Source: Gnetum montanum (taxonomy: Eukaryota; Streptophyta; Gnetopsida; Gnetales; Gnetaceae). Taken from it: a stretch of DNA of 64,000 nucleotides. A program made the translations under genes and the position numbers. Position 1 is the first letter of the stretch. Each line of letters begins with the position of its first letter. This document shows, in pieces, positions 31,075-44,559 of this stretch. The stretch lies in assembly GCA_015680685.1 (NCBI GenBank), contig MNCI01004871.1, forward strand, positions 217,204 to 281,203. Reading direction: 5' to 3'. Under the pieces are notes generated by a model. That model made no database searches, was not told where the DNA came from, and saw only the letters and a list, made by a program, of their open reading frames with translations.

Positions 31075-33070
31075 CCTCTACCTAATTTCTACATCTAAAA
31101 TTACTTTTCATTGCCAAGAATTTACAATTTTGACATTAAAGCTTTTAAAAACCTTCTAAACCAAATGTTGCAACCCATTTCCCCTATAATTATAGCCTAG
31201 TGTGGAAGTTGTAGGTGTTTGGGTTTTCAAGATTTTCATAGCAATTGCTATGAATTTCAAGGCCAACATTGGCATCCCATCAAAACCTTCAAAAAATCAA
31301 TGTTGCCCCTTCCCCCTTATGACCAAAACTATAGCATGAAAGTTGCAGGTCGTTGCATGGTGAGTTTTCACAATAGTTGCTCTGAATTTTTTTAATCCAA
31401 AGCCAACGTTAAAATCTTTCCATTTTTCTTTTTGCTACCAATTTCTTTTTTTTTTTTAGTTTTTAAAGTTGGTGATGCAACCCTTCCAAAAATCATCAAA
31501 TTTTTGAAAGTTAGTTCCCCCCCTCATCTTTCCAAGATGAGGAAATTGGCAACCTACTAAAACCAATTTTAGTGGAAAAACACTAACTTTCCACTTTGGT
31601 TGTTAACCTTTCCCCCCATCAACGTTGGATTAGAAGGTTTGAGATTCTCATCATCTCACCCCCATTCTTTTCCCTCTTATCATACCTAGCGTAGAGAAAG
31701 TTAGTGGACCAATGTTGGTAATGCTTGTTACCAATTTTCCACTTTGGTTTTCAACCTTTCCTCCCATCGATGTTGGATTAGAAGTGTGAGATTCCCATAA
31801 TCTCACCTCCCTTTCTTTTTCCCCTACCATACCCAGTGTAGAGATAGTTGGGAGGCTAGCATGGGTGAGGCTTAACACCAACTTTTCTAGCTTCCTATTT
31901 TTGGTAAAGGGGCAAAGACCCCTTATCCCCAACTTACTAATTATAGTAAGTACTTCATTGTAGCCGTTTTTGCTTCCTTTTAAATGTTTTTTGAATTCCA
32001 TTCACTAGAATTTATTCTTGCTTTATCATTTATAGCCTATTTTAAACCATTTTCAACACTATAGCCATGTCTTTTCAATGGTCCACCGAGCTGCCCTTTA
32101 CCTTCATTGGTGAAGGCCCTAGCCAACAAACCATGAGGGTCTATGATCCCAAAAACCCTACTATAATCAAATGTAGGTAGTCTTTGAGTCTCAAGGGAAA
32201 AAAATCCTGATTTTGTAGTCATAAATAAAGACTGATATAAGTACGTTTATGCCAAAATGTAGGTAGACATGTTGATTCCACACTTGAAAGAAGAAGCCAA
32301 AAGGGAGTTCGAACTCATCCACCATAATGGTAAGAAGTACATCCCTTCAGCCTATGACCAAATACCTCTAATTGATATCTATGCTAATTGATTGAGATGG
32401 AGGAAGAAGAAGACAAACATAGCTCAAAGGAACAACAGGAAGAGGAGAATGAATTTAGGGTGGAATCTGAGCTGGAAAACATCTTAGGAGGATTGTTCCA
32501 ACAAACATCCCCCAAGGTCACAACACCTTTGTTTAATGCCTTTGTTTTCTCAATGGGCATGATGTAGCCATCTTCCACTTCCTCCTACCCTACCATAGCT
32601 GATCCCATGCTAGTTATAGCCATACATCAAACTCAATCGATGCCACAATTAATGACCTATAACTTGTCGATACCATTTGGCAGATAGCCTTAGTCTGTGC
32701 AACCATTAATGGTGATTTTCACCACTTTAAATCCATTAACTACTCATGTAGAATCCACCATGGATTCCTAAGCAACTCAGGGGTCACACAACCCATTTAT
32801 CCCATTTATGCCTCAAGTACCAAGACAAAATTCCTTTTCCTTGTTTGGCCCATAAGCTATGATCTTGACACAACCTCTTTCTTCCATCCTACAATCCATA
32901 GTGAGGCCACAAGCCTTACAAAAGATGCCAAAACCATATCTACAAATCCCATAGCCAATAGGGCCACCATAGGACCTAGATCATGCTTGCCAGATAATCT
33001 AGGATCTAATGGAGGAATTGAAGAGGCTTCAAGCCTCTACTTCACAAATTGTTCAGATTATGAACTTATA
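31075..33070 (+). other. Leader and damaged N-terminal gag region of element C
   Basis: The first kilobase is non-coding and contains a direct repeat of about 150 bp (roughly 31584-31735 and 31736-31884, block CGATGTTGGATTAGAAG). From about 32260 broken frames appear (EAKREFELIHHNGKKYIPSA), consistent with the N-terminal part of a Tat-type gag. A 116-codon minus-strand frame at 31651-32001 mirrors the direct repeat and is not considered a gene. Confidence 0.5.
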
Positions 33071-33075
33071 CCAAG

Positions 33076-34275
33076 ATGATCCCATCAGTCTTGTGGTCCC
33101 ACCCTCCTAGTGTCCCTATTCCCCAATTTAGCAAGTATAATGGAGAAGGTGATCCCAATGCTTACGTTATAACCTTTAGATCTGAGTGCTTACTCTTGCA
33201 CTTATGGTCTCATACCATCATGAGGATTTTCCCCATGTCTTTGACTAGGAAAGCATTTGATTAGTACCATGCATTACCTAAAAGATCCATACCCTCTCTA
33301 GAGGACTTGATTGCCCAGTTTGTCAACCACTTCAAGTATAACTTGAAGCCTAACACCATGCTTGACCAACTCATAAAGGTTAAGCAGGGACCCCTAGAAC
33401 CCATGCAAAAGTTCATTCAATGGTGGAATGGACTCCTAAACGAAATACTGGAACCTATAGTTGAAGCACACTTTCTAGCTATATTTAAGGGAGCAATTAA
33501 TGACTTTATTAAGTTTAAGCTCTACTACCTTGACCCGCGGTTCCTCATCCAAGCATGTTTTCAAACAAAAAATATAGAGGATGCTGTGAAGGCTAGTTAT
33601 GATCTAGCCTATGTAGCATATCAAAATCAATCTACACAAAGAGACAAGGAGAAAGACAAACAAAACAATATGACTATAGCAATTGTGACCAAAGAAGCAA
33701 AGATCACAAGCCAGGGACCGAGGGCCAACCCAGCTAAGGTCCCCACTAATGAGCATAATAACCAACCATCAACCTCTAGGGCCATTGCATCAACAACAAC
33801 TAGACCCAATTTCAAAAGAAAGGAAAGGTTCAAATACACTATGTTGCCAGTAAAATCATTAGAGATGTTAGACCAACTTTTGAAAAGTAGGTGTATTCAA
33901 CACAAATAGAAGTCTAAAGCTTCCCAAAAGAAGCATGATAGGCTTTGTGAAATAGCCAAAGACCCCACTAGAGCAACAAAGGATGATCCATAGCCACCCA
34001 AGAACTTCAAGTTAGACCGCTTCTGCCATTATCATCAATTGCTTGGTCATGACATATACTCTTGCCTTGCAATGAAGGATGACCTATAGAGGATGATAGA
34101 TAGGGGGGAGCTAGTCTTAGATGCTTCCAACCTAGTTTGACCATAAAATTAGTTAATGCATGTCTACAAGGACTCGTTGAATGCTAATGATAGCCCTTAA
34201 GTTATTTCAACATTCAACATTGATGATGATTTGGAAATCCCTAAGAGAATCATTTGTGATTCGAGTACCCCCTTG
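33076..34275 (+). pseudogene. Gag of element C (Retrotrans_gag type), degenerate
   Basis: The frame reads FSKYNGEGDPNAYVITFRSE, FPMSLTRKAFD(stop)YHALP, LEDLIAQFVNHFKYNLKP, and IQWWNGLLNEILEP, the order of the retrotransposon gag domain. One 200-codon open piece covers 33307-33909. A zinc-knuckle-like CHYHQLLGHDIYSC lies at about 34022-34065. The TAG after KAFD replaces a conserved Trp (TGG). Gag would form the cytoplasmic particle. Confidence 0.8.
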
Positions 34276-35089
34276 TGATGAAAGAGCTTCTTAAGCTTCC
34301 ACTAGCTCAAGATCCCCCTTCATCATAAGAGTACCATCACGAGTATTTCTAAGGGATCCTTTTGTCATTAGGATGCCTTAGTCTAACATAACCGAACTAG
34401 TGATAGCCCAAACAACAGCACAATGACCTCTTATGATGGCTAATGTTGTTGCCTCTTCCTTACAACCAACGATCAACAACCAAAAAATTTCAACCAAGCA
34501 AAGGAAGTAGTGTAAGAAAAAGCCCAAAAAGAAGGGTGACAAGTAGACAAAGGCACAAAATGAAGTGGGCCCACCGAAGCCCACCTCCATATCAGCTATA
34601 ACCATGACCTCCTCTGCCCAGTCCCCTTTAACCAACAAGCCATAGGAGGACCAAGAAATCCATAACCAAAAGAATAAGAAAAAGCCTTAACAACCACAAC
34701 CTAAAGCTAAAGTTTGCATTTTTGGGTGCATGAAGGAAGTAAAGCACAACTAGGGTGACAAGTTCACAACCAATGATAAAACCTTCCTCAATATGATGGA
34801 CTAAGTAAAGTAGTCCTTCAGGTAGAAGAATACAACTTTAAGCTTGTATGACCTGATCATGACTTTTGTCACACATCATGAGTTGTTAGTTAAAATGTTG
34901 ACTTTCATCCTTGTTAGTGAGGACATCCTTGCCGATGAGGAATCCATCTATGCAATGATGGTTCCTCTCTCATTAAGGGAGAAGAAGTCAACATTCCTAT
35001 TATTTTGCAATAGTGAAATTAAGATTAATCCCCAAAATGGCAAAGTAACTAGGGCTCCTTTATTCATAATGATATGTGTAGGATAGGTT

Positions 35090-35500
35090 AAAGTACATTG
35101 GATGCATGTTGATGATGAAGCTGCAACTAACATCATCCCATGCATCATTGTTGAATGCTTGAGCCTAACTAAGCAAATACAATCTACATCAATAGTTATC
35201 CGTAAGTCTTTTAATGGATTGAGGGTTGCTGTCAAGGGGTCAATCTCCTTAGACTTTGTGGCAGGAGAGCAATTCCCCACAATTGCAAATTTCTTGGTGG
35301 TGGAGGAAACACTAGGGTTCAACCTTATCTTGGGAGGACCTTGGTTGATTCAATTATGAGCTGTGTCCTCACCTATCCATCAAGAAATTCACCTTCCTTA
35401 CAAGGAAGGTGAAACCATCATTCATGACAACAACACAGTCCCTTGGGCTATCAACGATGTGAACATAAGGTAGGAGTCTAAAGTGGAGCTTCAAGAAGAA
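35090..35500 (+). pseudogene. Aspartic protease region of element C, degenerate
   Basis: The sequence gives MHVDDEAATNIIPCIIVECL where retroelement proteases have an (I/V)D(S/T)G(S/A) active site, then VVEETLGFNLILGGPWLIQL, matching the flap and hydrophobic end (LLGRPWI) of Tat-lineage proteases, and SSPIHQEIHLPYKEGE after one stop. The catalytic triad D-S/T-G is not intact. Confidence 0.7.
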
Positions 35501-35759
35501 GCTCCCAACCATGAAATTCAACAACCCAAGAGAGAGCAACAATCCAAGAAAGCCAACGATGATAATGATAAGCAATGGGATGCATTATTTGATGAACTTC
35601 CTTTTAACCTTGTTAGTGAAGGGGATGGTGAATATAAGCTTGTGTAGCATAGACCTTACTCATTTCCTAATCTTAAAAAGATTAGGAAGAATTTGCACAA
35701 GTGAAGTTCACCTTAACCTTTTCATCCAATGCCCTTATAACCAGATGCACCAATAGCCA

Positions 35760-38470
35760 TGTAGCCTAATTTGTTATGAATTTTTATCTACTTTGTTTTA
35801 CTCTTTATGTATATAGCCTAAGTTTCTACTTTTAGTTGCATTTTTACTTTTTACAACCTTTATTTTTATTTACTTTTACTCATGTTATAAAGATAAAAAA
35901 AATCCTTAAAACATAAAATTGCACAAAAATATAAGTTTCTTTTTCATCATTGTCCACCATGGCCTTAAACTAGTGAAGATAATCACACAACATGGCATGC
36001 TACGACCTTAAACTAGTATCATGGCTTGCTATGGCCTTAAACTAGCATCAAGGCCCACTATGGCTTGAAATCGAAAAAATTACAGTATGTTAAGACTCTA
36101 AACTAACATCACAATTTGCTAAGACTCTAAACTAGCATCACAATCCACTAAAACTTTAAACTAGCAACATAGCCTGCCATGGCCTAAACCTAGGAAACAT
36201 ATTTTTTATCATTATACCTCTTTTTTTTAGCCTATTATTGCATCAATTAGCCATTTAATGTTATAACCAAAATGTCAACCTAGCCATTCACAATATTTAC
36301 TACAACTGTAGATATATATAGCCAAAAATAAAATCAAAATCTTAAATTTAAATTTAAAGTGTCCATAACATACATAGCCATGGCCACACTATGTGGCAAA
36401 AATGTCAACAAAAATAATGGTAATAACCATAGTCTTAGCTAACAATAGCCATCAATAGTAAAACAAAAATATATAGCGAACATGCTAGACTAGGCTGATG
36501 GAGGCTACATCCGGAGGGGGAAGTGGTGGATCATCTCCACCCTCACTGTTGGGGCTGCCAATGTCTCTTGATGCCTGAAATACAACAACACATAGCTAGT
36601 TAGTGACCAATAGGCAAGACCATAACTTAAAACAAAAAACTAAAATATAAAATGCATCAAAATTGTGGAGTGTTTGCCTTGGGGTGGCCAATATAGCATA
36701 GAATGCCCACCAACTTCACAATGATGAGGATGGGCTTCAAGTAGACCTTGTGTGAAGCAAAGAAAAAACATTATGATGAATTAAAATTTCTTAACAAGTT
36801 TTGAAAAAACATCCTACTCGAGGGTGAAATTAGCCCCTATAAAAAGCTCTAAGGTGTTTATTTAAGTTAGCTTAAGAAATTCCACAAAAAAGCATTATTA
36901 TAACCTTTCATAACCTTTTACTTTATAGCCAATATATTATAGAAAAGACTTGATAGCTGGAATTAAGCCTTAGTTTAAACCATGCATAAACTTAGAAAAA
37001 GCATTAAAACTTAGAAAAAAGTATATAGCCATGGCAAAAAGCCTATTAAAAATTAGCAAAAGCCTTTACTTTTCTTTAAAAACAAATTTAAAACATAATT
37101 TTTACATATTTAGCAATCATGGGAGTTGACAATAGTAATCTCTAAGCATGTTAGCTACATCCATCCTGAAAGAGGTAAAGTGCTACAACCATGATACAAC
37201 CATAACCAAAGATTTATGAAAAAATTCATACAAGCTTTGATTTTAGTGATTCCATCATGGAATGAATCCTGAAATCACAAGCCTTCTAGCCATGACCATT
37301 ATAACCAAATACACATAACCATATTTTCATAAAAACATAACCAAAATTTGAAAAACCGTAGATGTCACAATTAACCCCCTTTTGTGTAGGGTTGGTAAAA
37401 AATTCACCAAAAATCCATTTGAGCTTCAAATTGAGTTATTCCACCATTGTTTGGAAGATTAAATCGAGCCATACACATTCACATTTAATAAAAATTCAAA
37501 ACATCTTCCGTTTATTTAGAAAATTTACCAAGTTGGACAAAAATCTGAAAATAGTAGAAACCTCCTTTTAATATAGGCTTAATAAAAAATTCATTAAAAA
37601 ATTGTTTAAAGTTAGATTAGAGTGATTCCACCTTCATTGAAAGTTGATGCCAAGGACCACCTAGCCATAACCAAAAAATAGCCAAAAATTTTTCTTTTTG
37701 CTTAGAAAAAATTCATGAATTTACATGAAAATCTAAGAATGGTATAAGAAACCTAACTGCATGACTTTAGGAGAACAACCATAACTTAATTGTTTCGAAG
37801 CCAAATTGAATGAGACAATAGCCATTAGAAAGCCTAAATGTAGGGCTACAAATTGATAACATTGGATTTGAAAAATATGCAACCATTTTTTAAGAAAAAA
37901 TACACAGCATTACTTGCTTTTTTTCATGTAAAAAGCTAAAAAGCCAAAACCCAACTTAACATAAGCATAAAAACATAGCAAAAATAGCTAAAATGATTGA
38001 TACCCATTAGAAAAAAAACCAAAATAAAGGGGGTAGGATTTCTTTAGAATTTAATTTTGATGAATATTTTGGCCTAGATCTAAAGAAAATGGCCCTACCC
38101 CAAATTCTAGGAAAAAAGCATGAAAACAACAAGCCTAATTTCAAAAATCAAATATACTAAAGCAAAAACAACCAAACGTCCAAAGATTTGCATAGAAATG
38201 GAAAAAATAAGAGGTGGGTTTCATTAAAATTTCATTTTACCCCATATGTTAGCATAGATATGAGAAAATTGACCCCACACATGGCAAGAAAAATACAAGA
38301 TAAACATGAGAAATAGCTAGCAATGAAAGAAAAAATGGGTAGAATTGCCTACCTTGAAGTAGTAATAGATGAGTCCTAGATGGAGATAGGCCTAGGAAAT
38401 CCTTGTAGATCCCTTACTTGCTCATCCATCTTCTAAGTCCTAGTATTTTGGCTCTTTCCCCTAGGCTATT
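35760..38470 (+). other. A-rich spacer between protease and repeat array of element C
   Basis: No sense frame. Contains a degenerate tandem motif at 35960-36190. On the minus strand a protein-like ASRDIGSPNSEGGDDPPLPP (about 36512-36575) and KVYLKPILIIVKLVGILCYI (about 36690-36755) stand out and might be remnants of an antisense ORF, as reported in the Tat lineage. AATAGCCATA-like simple text is frequent. Otherwise I see nothing. Confidence 0.4.
35960..36190 (+). repeat. Degenerate minisatellite, unit about 33-37 bp (CCTTAAACTAGCATCA motif)
   Basis: About six irregular units of the form CATGGCxTGCTAxGxCCTTAAACTAGxA follow one another. Related short runs lie at 57890-57975, 60465-60565 and 63565-63655. 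The last two precede the 3' LTR position of C copies, so the motif is a marker of the family's untranslated regions. Confidence 0.7.
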
Positions 38471-40262
38471 TTGGTGCCATGGTAGGCTCAACGTTGGGAA
38501 TGGTTTGAATTCGTGAAAGATGGCAGATCAACGTTGACTACAAGGAAGATGGGAGGCCTCCATGCTAAGGATTTGTGCTCTCTATAACAAAAATATTTGC
38601 CAGTGCTTTTCTCCAATGTTGAGATTGGTGGAAGTTAAGCTCACAAATTCAAAATTTATAAATTTTTGGGTTATGGGCCCCATCATACACCTTTCCTATT
38701 ATCCAAAAATTGCATCAACACTAAGTTTTGGCCACTTTTGATAATTAAAGAAATATTTAAATCTTAACTCTCATGCATCCACATTAGGGATGCCATACCA
38801 AGTGTGGAAACATGCCTTTCACTACCTAAAATAATAAAAACATAGATATTTTACCATTTTTAGTAATCAAAACCTATCTTTTTCAACCCTGGGCTCCCAA
38901 AAGGGGGTTGGACATTGACAACTTTGGACAACATGGGTTTCCATGCTAGGGTAGTAGTGCCTAGCATGGAAGAAGGGGGGTAACACCCATTATTACCTCC
39001 CAACACCCATCTAGCCCAAGTTTGTTCCCCAAAGTGGGCCCACATGATCTAGAACCCCTCTAAACACCCCCAGTAGTCTCGGAAGCTCACTAGACCTAGT
39101 TGAAACTAGTCAAAACCTTGGGGGTTAGTGTTTCCACACTAGGGGAGGCTTCATCCATGATAATAATCTCATCCCTAGCATGGATGGATGAGGGGAAGCC
39201 AAAAATGACCTAAATTGACTACCTAGTAGCCATTTCTCAAAGATTGATGACCCTTAGAACTTATCAAAACCCTATGGAGCATTTGAATGTCCCAAAAGTA
39301 GTTAAATATGGTACAAAACTATAATCCCCATCTCATCCATGTTGGGGCCATTATGCCTAGCATGGAAGAAAAGGGAAAGACTCCATGAGGCACTTAGGAG
39401 CCTTCAAACTGCTGAATCTTGACACCTAGCATTGACTATTGATACCAGTAATCCCAGAGGTTGACATGCATGGTCAATTGAGCATTGAACTAGCCTAGAT
39501 TTAGCTTTCAAGATTCTTCCACATTGGGGGAGACTTTTCCATGCTATCCAGCATGGAAATTAGGAGGATGAAGCTAGGAAGGTCAGTGGGAAATTCCAGA
39601 AACCAAAAAACAACAATATATTGTCTTCAGCTAACACTAGAGCCTTCACAATCTTTCTAGATCCCACTAGAATGCCAAAAATTAGCAAAAATTAATCCTC
39701 TAAGGTTCTTCCATGCTAGGGAGAACCACTTCCACACTAAGCATTGTATTCTTAGCATGGATGAAAGGAGGGATCCAAAACTATTGAAGTTTGCGTGTAG
39801 TTTGATTTTTGAAAGTAACCTAATCATTTTAGAAGCTACTAGACTCCCAAAAGTCATCTAAAATGACCAAAACTTGCTCCCTTTGGGTTCTCCACATTGA
39901 GGAGGATCCCATCCATGCTAAGAATCCTAGCCTCAATGTGGATGGAGGAGGGGGGGAACCTAAAAATCCTCTCACAACCCTCAAAGTGACCAAATTTCAA
40001 CCTTAGGCATTGATAGTCAACACCAACAACCTTGTGGACATGCATGCATAGCCAAAATTGCCAAAATTTAGCAAAAAGTAGAGCCCCCTCATCCCTCCAT
40101 GTTAGGAGCCATCTCTTCTATGCTAGCTAGTGTGGAAAAAAGGGAAAAACTTTTGGGGGACTTTAGAATAGCCTTCAAGAACCTGAAACGAATGCCAAAA
40201 AGGCCTGTGTATGGCTAGGAACCTTGTTTGCACATCTTAAGATTCTTAAACATACTGATATT

Positions 40263-42209
40263 TGAAACACCACTAATTTCAGCCTAGCACTTTAAATTGA
40301 AAATGACTCAAACCCTTTCAAGCATTCAGAAGGAAAAATTTGACTAAGGCATGAAACTCAAGTCCAGCTTGATCACACTGTCAAGTTAGCTTGCCCTCAA
40401 CGGGAGCAACTTCAACAGTTTCAAAATCAAATAAAAAGTGGTCCAAATCTAAGGGTGCAAGCCATCCTCAAGAGTCGCTAATGTCCACTCCAAGTATTAG
40501 CATTCAGGAGTCCAAATTTCAAGCCAGACTACACAGTTTTTGCAGGTCATGCTGGGCAGTCATGCTGGGCGTGACCACAACGTGACCAACACTAGGAGCC
40601 TAAAAACTGAGTCAAAATGACTTGATTTCAAGCGTGCAAGTCATCCTTAGGGTCCACTATTGATAACTATGGGTCCCAAGCTTCAAAAATTCCAGATTTC
40701 AGCTCAAAATTTGCAAGTTTTCATGGGTTTTTGCAGGTCACACTGCAGGTCACGTTGGGCAGTCATGCTGGGCGTGACCACAGCGTCACCAACTTTTGGA
40801 GCCCCAAAACTAAGTCAAAATAGGCCAAAATTGAGCACAAGGACCCCCCATGACCTTCACCAAGGCCCCCAGTAGCTCCCAGCCTCCAGAAAATCAAAAT
40901 TTGGGCCTTAAATGAGGTATTTTCAGTTGATTACGCAGGAGATACATTTTCTTACACTGCACAGTGTAAGGATCAGCGTCACCACCTTTTGGAGCCCCGA
41001 AACTGAGTCAAAACAGGCTCAAAATAGCCTCAAAACAACGTCAAAGTGGTCTAATTTTGAATAGACAAGTCACCCTCAACGTCCATTAATGATTTCTCAA
41101 AGTTTCAGCCTCTAGAACTTCAGATTTCAGCTCAAAAAATGCTCATTTTTGTCACTGACGCCCAAGTCACGTTGGCAGCGTGAGTCTAGCATTAGCAACT
41201 CTTAGAAAATTCTAGAAAAATTTCAAAAAAATGGCAGAAAATTCTCAACATCAGCAACTTCTAGAAAATTTCAGAAAAACTCAGGGACAAAGAAGTTTCA
41301 AGCAAGATAGGTCGAATTTCCCTTATACATTTCATTGTAAATGTTTATTTGTGGGATAGTCAGGCCCTCACAGTCTAAATTAAATGTACTTTCATGGGCT
41401 TGAATAACCCATAAATTGTAAAAAGTGATGTACCTAGTCAAAGATGTAGCTTGCTGACACACATCTAACTCGAGCACAACTGTCCATTGGACACATGTCT
41501 CTAGATCCGCTTTCCTCTCATCTCCCAGCTGTTGATTCCATTTTTGAATTTCGTACCCGAGCCTGGCCCAGCCCTATAAATACCCTGTCAATTCACATGA
41601 ACCGGGTTGGCAATTAGAGACATTGGCAATTTTTAGAAAGTACAGAACCTGCAATCCTTGGGCGCTTAGCACACATAATTGTTGGCATCTAAGCATTTCT
41701 CACATTCATCACATCATCACGTTACATCACCCCGGGGCTAGGCGTTCGACCTTCCATCTACACACAGCTACGCTTTGACCGGTGCACTTCTTTTCTAAGC
41801 AATACATTATTCCTATTTTGCCAACCAAACATTATTTTGATTTTCTGTTTCATGTTCTATTTTTACGTTCTGTTTACATTTTTGCTTACATTTAGTTTAC
41901 ACATTTAGTCCAGTTTACGTCTTGTTTACACCTTACATTTACACTTACATCCTACGTCTCATGGCTCATGTTTACATTTTATGCACATTTACATGTTTTA
42001 AGACATCGTTTACGATAACTCCAGCACTAGCTGTAGCTTACGCTCGGGGAAGTCCTTGGTTGATTTGCGTGCAGACCATCCAAGGTACTCTGCCTTCGTT
42101 TACTTTTCCAGCTTGCCCTTGGGCGAAGGCAGGGTCAGTTGTGCTTGCCCGACGATCTCTCGATGTCTGTTTCCCTTCCAGCCTTACACCGATGATTTAG
42201 GTCAGTACA
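40263..42209 (+). mobile_element. Solo LTR (1947 bp) with target duplication ATATT
   Basis: Starts TGAAACACC, ends GTCAGTACA, flanked by ATATT at 40258-40262 and 42210-42214, and interrupts the 190-bp array. A TATA box CCCTATAAATACC lies near 41572, with T/C-rich ACATTTAGTTTACAC text downstream. No internal region or second LTR is present, so it arose by recombination between LTRs. Inside are three degenerate direct repeats (listed next). The family is not that of A, B, C or D. Confidence 0.9.
40380..41190 (+). repeat. Three degenerate repeats in the U3 of the solo LTR
   Basis: Units of roughly 220-300 bp begin near 40380, 40610 and 41030. Shared blocks are GGAGCCCCAAAACTGAGTCA, CAAGTCATCCTCAAGGTCCA, a TTTCAGCTCAAAAT piece and TGCTGGGCGTGACCACAACG. 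The direct repeats of GGTCACGCTGGGCAGTCA are GC-richer than the surroundings. Short plus-strand frames here follow the repeats and are not genes. Confidence 0.7.
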
Positions 42210-44559
42210 ATATTGGCCACAAATAACCATAGAACCTTTCCCCCTGATCTTCCACATTGAGCATGGAAACCATAGTGTGGAAAAAAAGGGGTAAGGGGGG
42301 AACACCAAAAATCACTTAACAGCCCTCAAATAGACCAAAATTTGACATAAAAAATTAGTAGCCCATACTATCAACCTTGGAGATCCACATGCATGGCCAA
42401 AAACATTAGGAAAATGGTAGAAGGTAGGGTCCTTTGTTCCTCCACACTGAGAACTTCCTCTTCCATGCTGCCTAGTGTGGAAGAAAGGGGAGAACTTTAG
42501 GGAAACTCCAAAATAGCCTTTAAACATCTCAAAAAAGCATCTTGTAGCCTTACATGAGTCCTAAGTCTATTTTCACACCTTTTGATGTCCTCAAACCCTA
42601 TCAAAGTGACCATCGAAAAGCCAAAAAGCTACTTCCCCCAATCTTCCATGTTGAGCATACTATCTTAATCTTCCACATTGAGCATGGAATCCCCATCATG
42701 GAAAAATAGGGTGAACATAAAAAATCACTTATCAGCCCTCAAAATAACTAGAATTTAACATTGAAAATTAGAAATTGATACTAGAAACCTTGGAGACCCA
42801 CATGCATGGACAAAAACATCAAAAAATGACAAAAGGTAGGGTTCTTTAGTTCCTTGATGCTAAGATTTCCCTGTTCCATCCTACCTAGTGTAGAAGAAAG
42901 GGGGAAACTTTTGGAGGACTCCAAAATAGCCTTTAAACATCTCGAACAAACATCATGCAGCCTTACATGAGCCCCAAGACCAATTTCATGCCTTTTGGAG
43001 TTCTTAAACCCTGCCAAAGGAATCATAGAAAGCCAAAAATTGCTTCCCCTAGTATTCCATATTGAGCATACTATGCTTAGTGTGAAAAATATGGGGGAAG
43101 CTCAAAAACCATCTAGGAAACGTCCAAACTAATTGGTTTTGACCCTAAACCCTAGTTCTTGGCCTCGAAAACCTTGGAAGCACACATGCATGGTTAATTG
43201 AGGCCAAAACTAGCCTAGATCTAAGATTTGTGATTCTTTGACACTAGGAACCCTCTCCTCCATGTTGGCTAGCATGGAGACTAGCCCATAAACACCTAGC
43301 ACAACATCAAATGACCTTGTAGGCATCCTAGAACCTTGTCAGCAACCTGTAGAGTCTTCAAACCTTAGAAAAATAATTTTAAATGGTCAAAAAGTAGTTC
43401 CCTCTAGTATTTTACATTGAGCACCCCAGTTCCAACATGGAAAAAATGGGGGAAGCCAAAAAAACACATAGAAGGACCCAAAATTACCAAAATTTGACAT
43501 GAAACCCTAACCTTTGGCCCTAGCAACTCTAGAAGCTAACATGCATAGTTGATTATGATTTGAACCAGCCTAGATCCTGGACTCTCATTTCATTCATGCT
43601 GGAGAAGGCCCCTTCCATGTTGGATATCATGAAAATAAGGGGAGAAAGCTTCTTTTCCACTTTTATTAGGAAGATGACACTCCTAGAAGCCAAAGATCTA
43701 TGCCTGAAAAGCCTAGGACCTTACAACATTAAGATTTTTTCTTGTTTGGTCTCCTTTTGATCTCCAAAATTCATTTCCTCCTAATCTTGCATGTTGGAGC
43801 AACTCTCCTAATGTGGAAACAATGGGGAAGACCTTAGATACCCTTGTGTGATCTCCAAATGTATCCAAAATTAGCCAGAAACTTGTAGAATAATAACCAA
43901 TAGCTTTAGGAGCCTAGGAAGCTGGTCACTATGCTCCCAAATCACTCTAAATCCATAAAACAAGTGTCTCCCCCCATTCTTCCACACTGGGGATACTGTT
44001 CTTAGTGTGAAAGAAAGGGGGAAATCCATTTCAACATGTCTTGGAACTCAAAATTGACTCTAACAACCTCAAAATGAAGCTAGAGGATGCACAAGTTCCA
44101 TATCTGGGTTTTGCTACTTGCTTGACCTCATTTGATCTTGTTTTGACCAAGATTTTGATTCTCCATGCTGAACACCCTCTCTTCCACACTGGCAAGGATG
44201 GAAACAAAGAGGAAAGGGTTCAAAACGTAGTTTTCATCTTTTACAGACCTTTGGAGTGCCCAATTTTGATAGATCTGGCCTTGCACTACCTTGGGAAGGC
44301 CCTAGAACCTCAATTTTGGATCTCTTGATGTTCCAAAACTTACTTTCCCTAATTTCCAAGTTGAGGGTCCCTTCTTCCACACTTACCAATGTGGAAAAAA
44401 AGGGGGCCTAGTGTGGAAGCATCAAAATCTTAATTTTCATGCTCAAATAGCCCTGAAACAACCTTGACTAATGACCAAACTTACCTAATAGCCTTGTAGC
44501 CCTAAATCATGGTCCACTAAGGACTAAAACTAGCAAAATCTAACTCCTTTTAACCTATA

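Noticed and set aside
31651-32001. 116-codon minus-strand frame
   Set aside because: It follows a 150-bp direct repeat in the leader of element C and has no counterpart in the other frames expected of the family.
33627-33839. 70-codon minus-strand hydrophobic frame
   Set aside because: Opposite the gag of element C, which is clearly the coding strand.
40391-40875. Two plus-strand frames sharing CRSCWAVMLGVTT text
   Set aside because: They are translations of the U3 direct repeats in the solo LTR.
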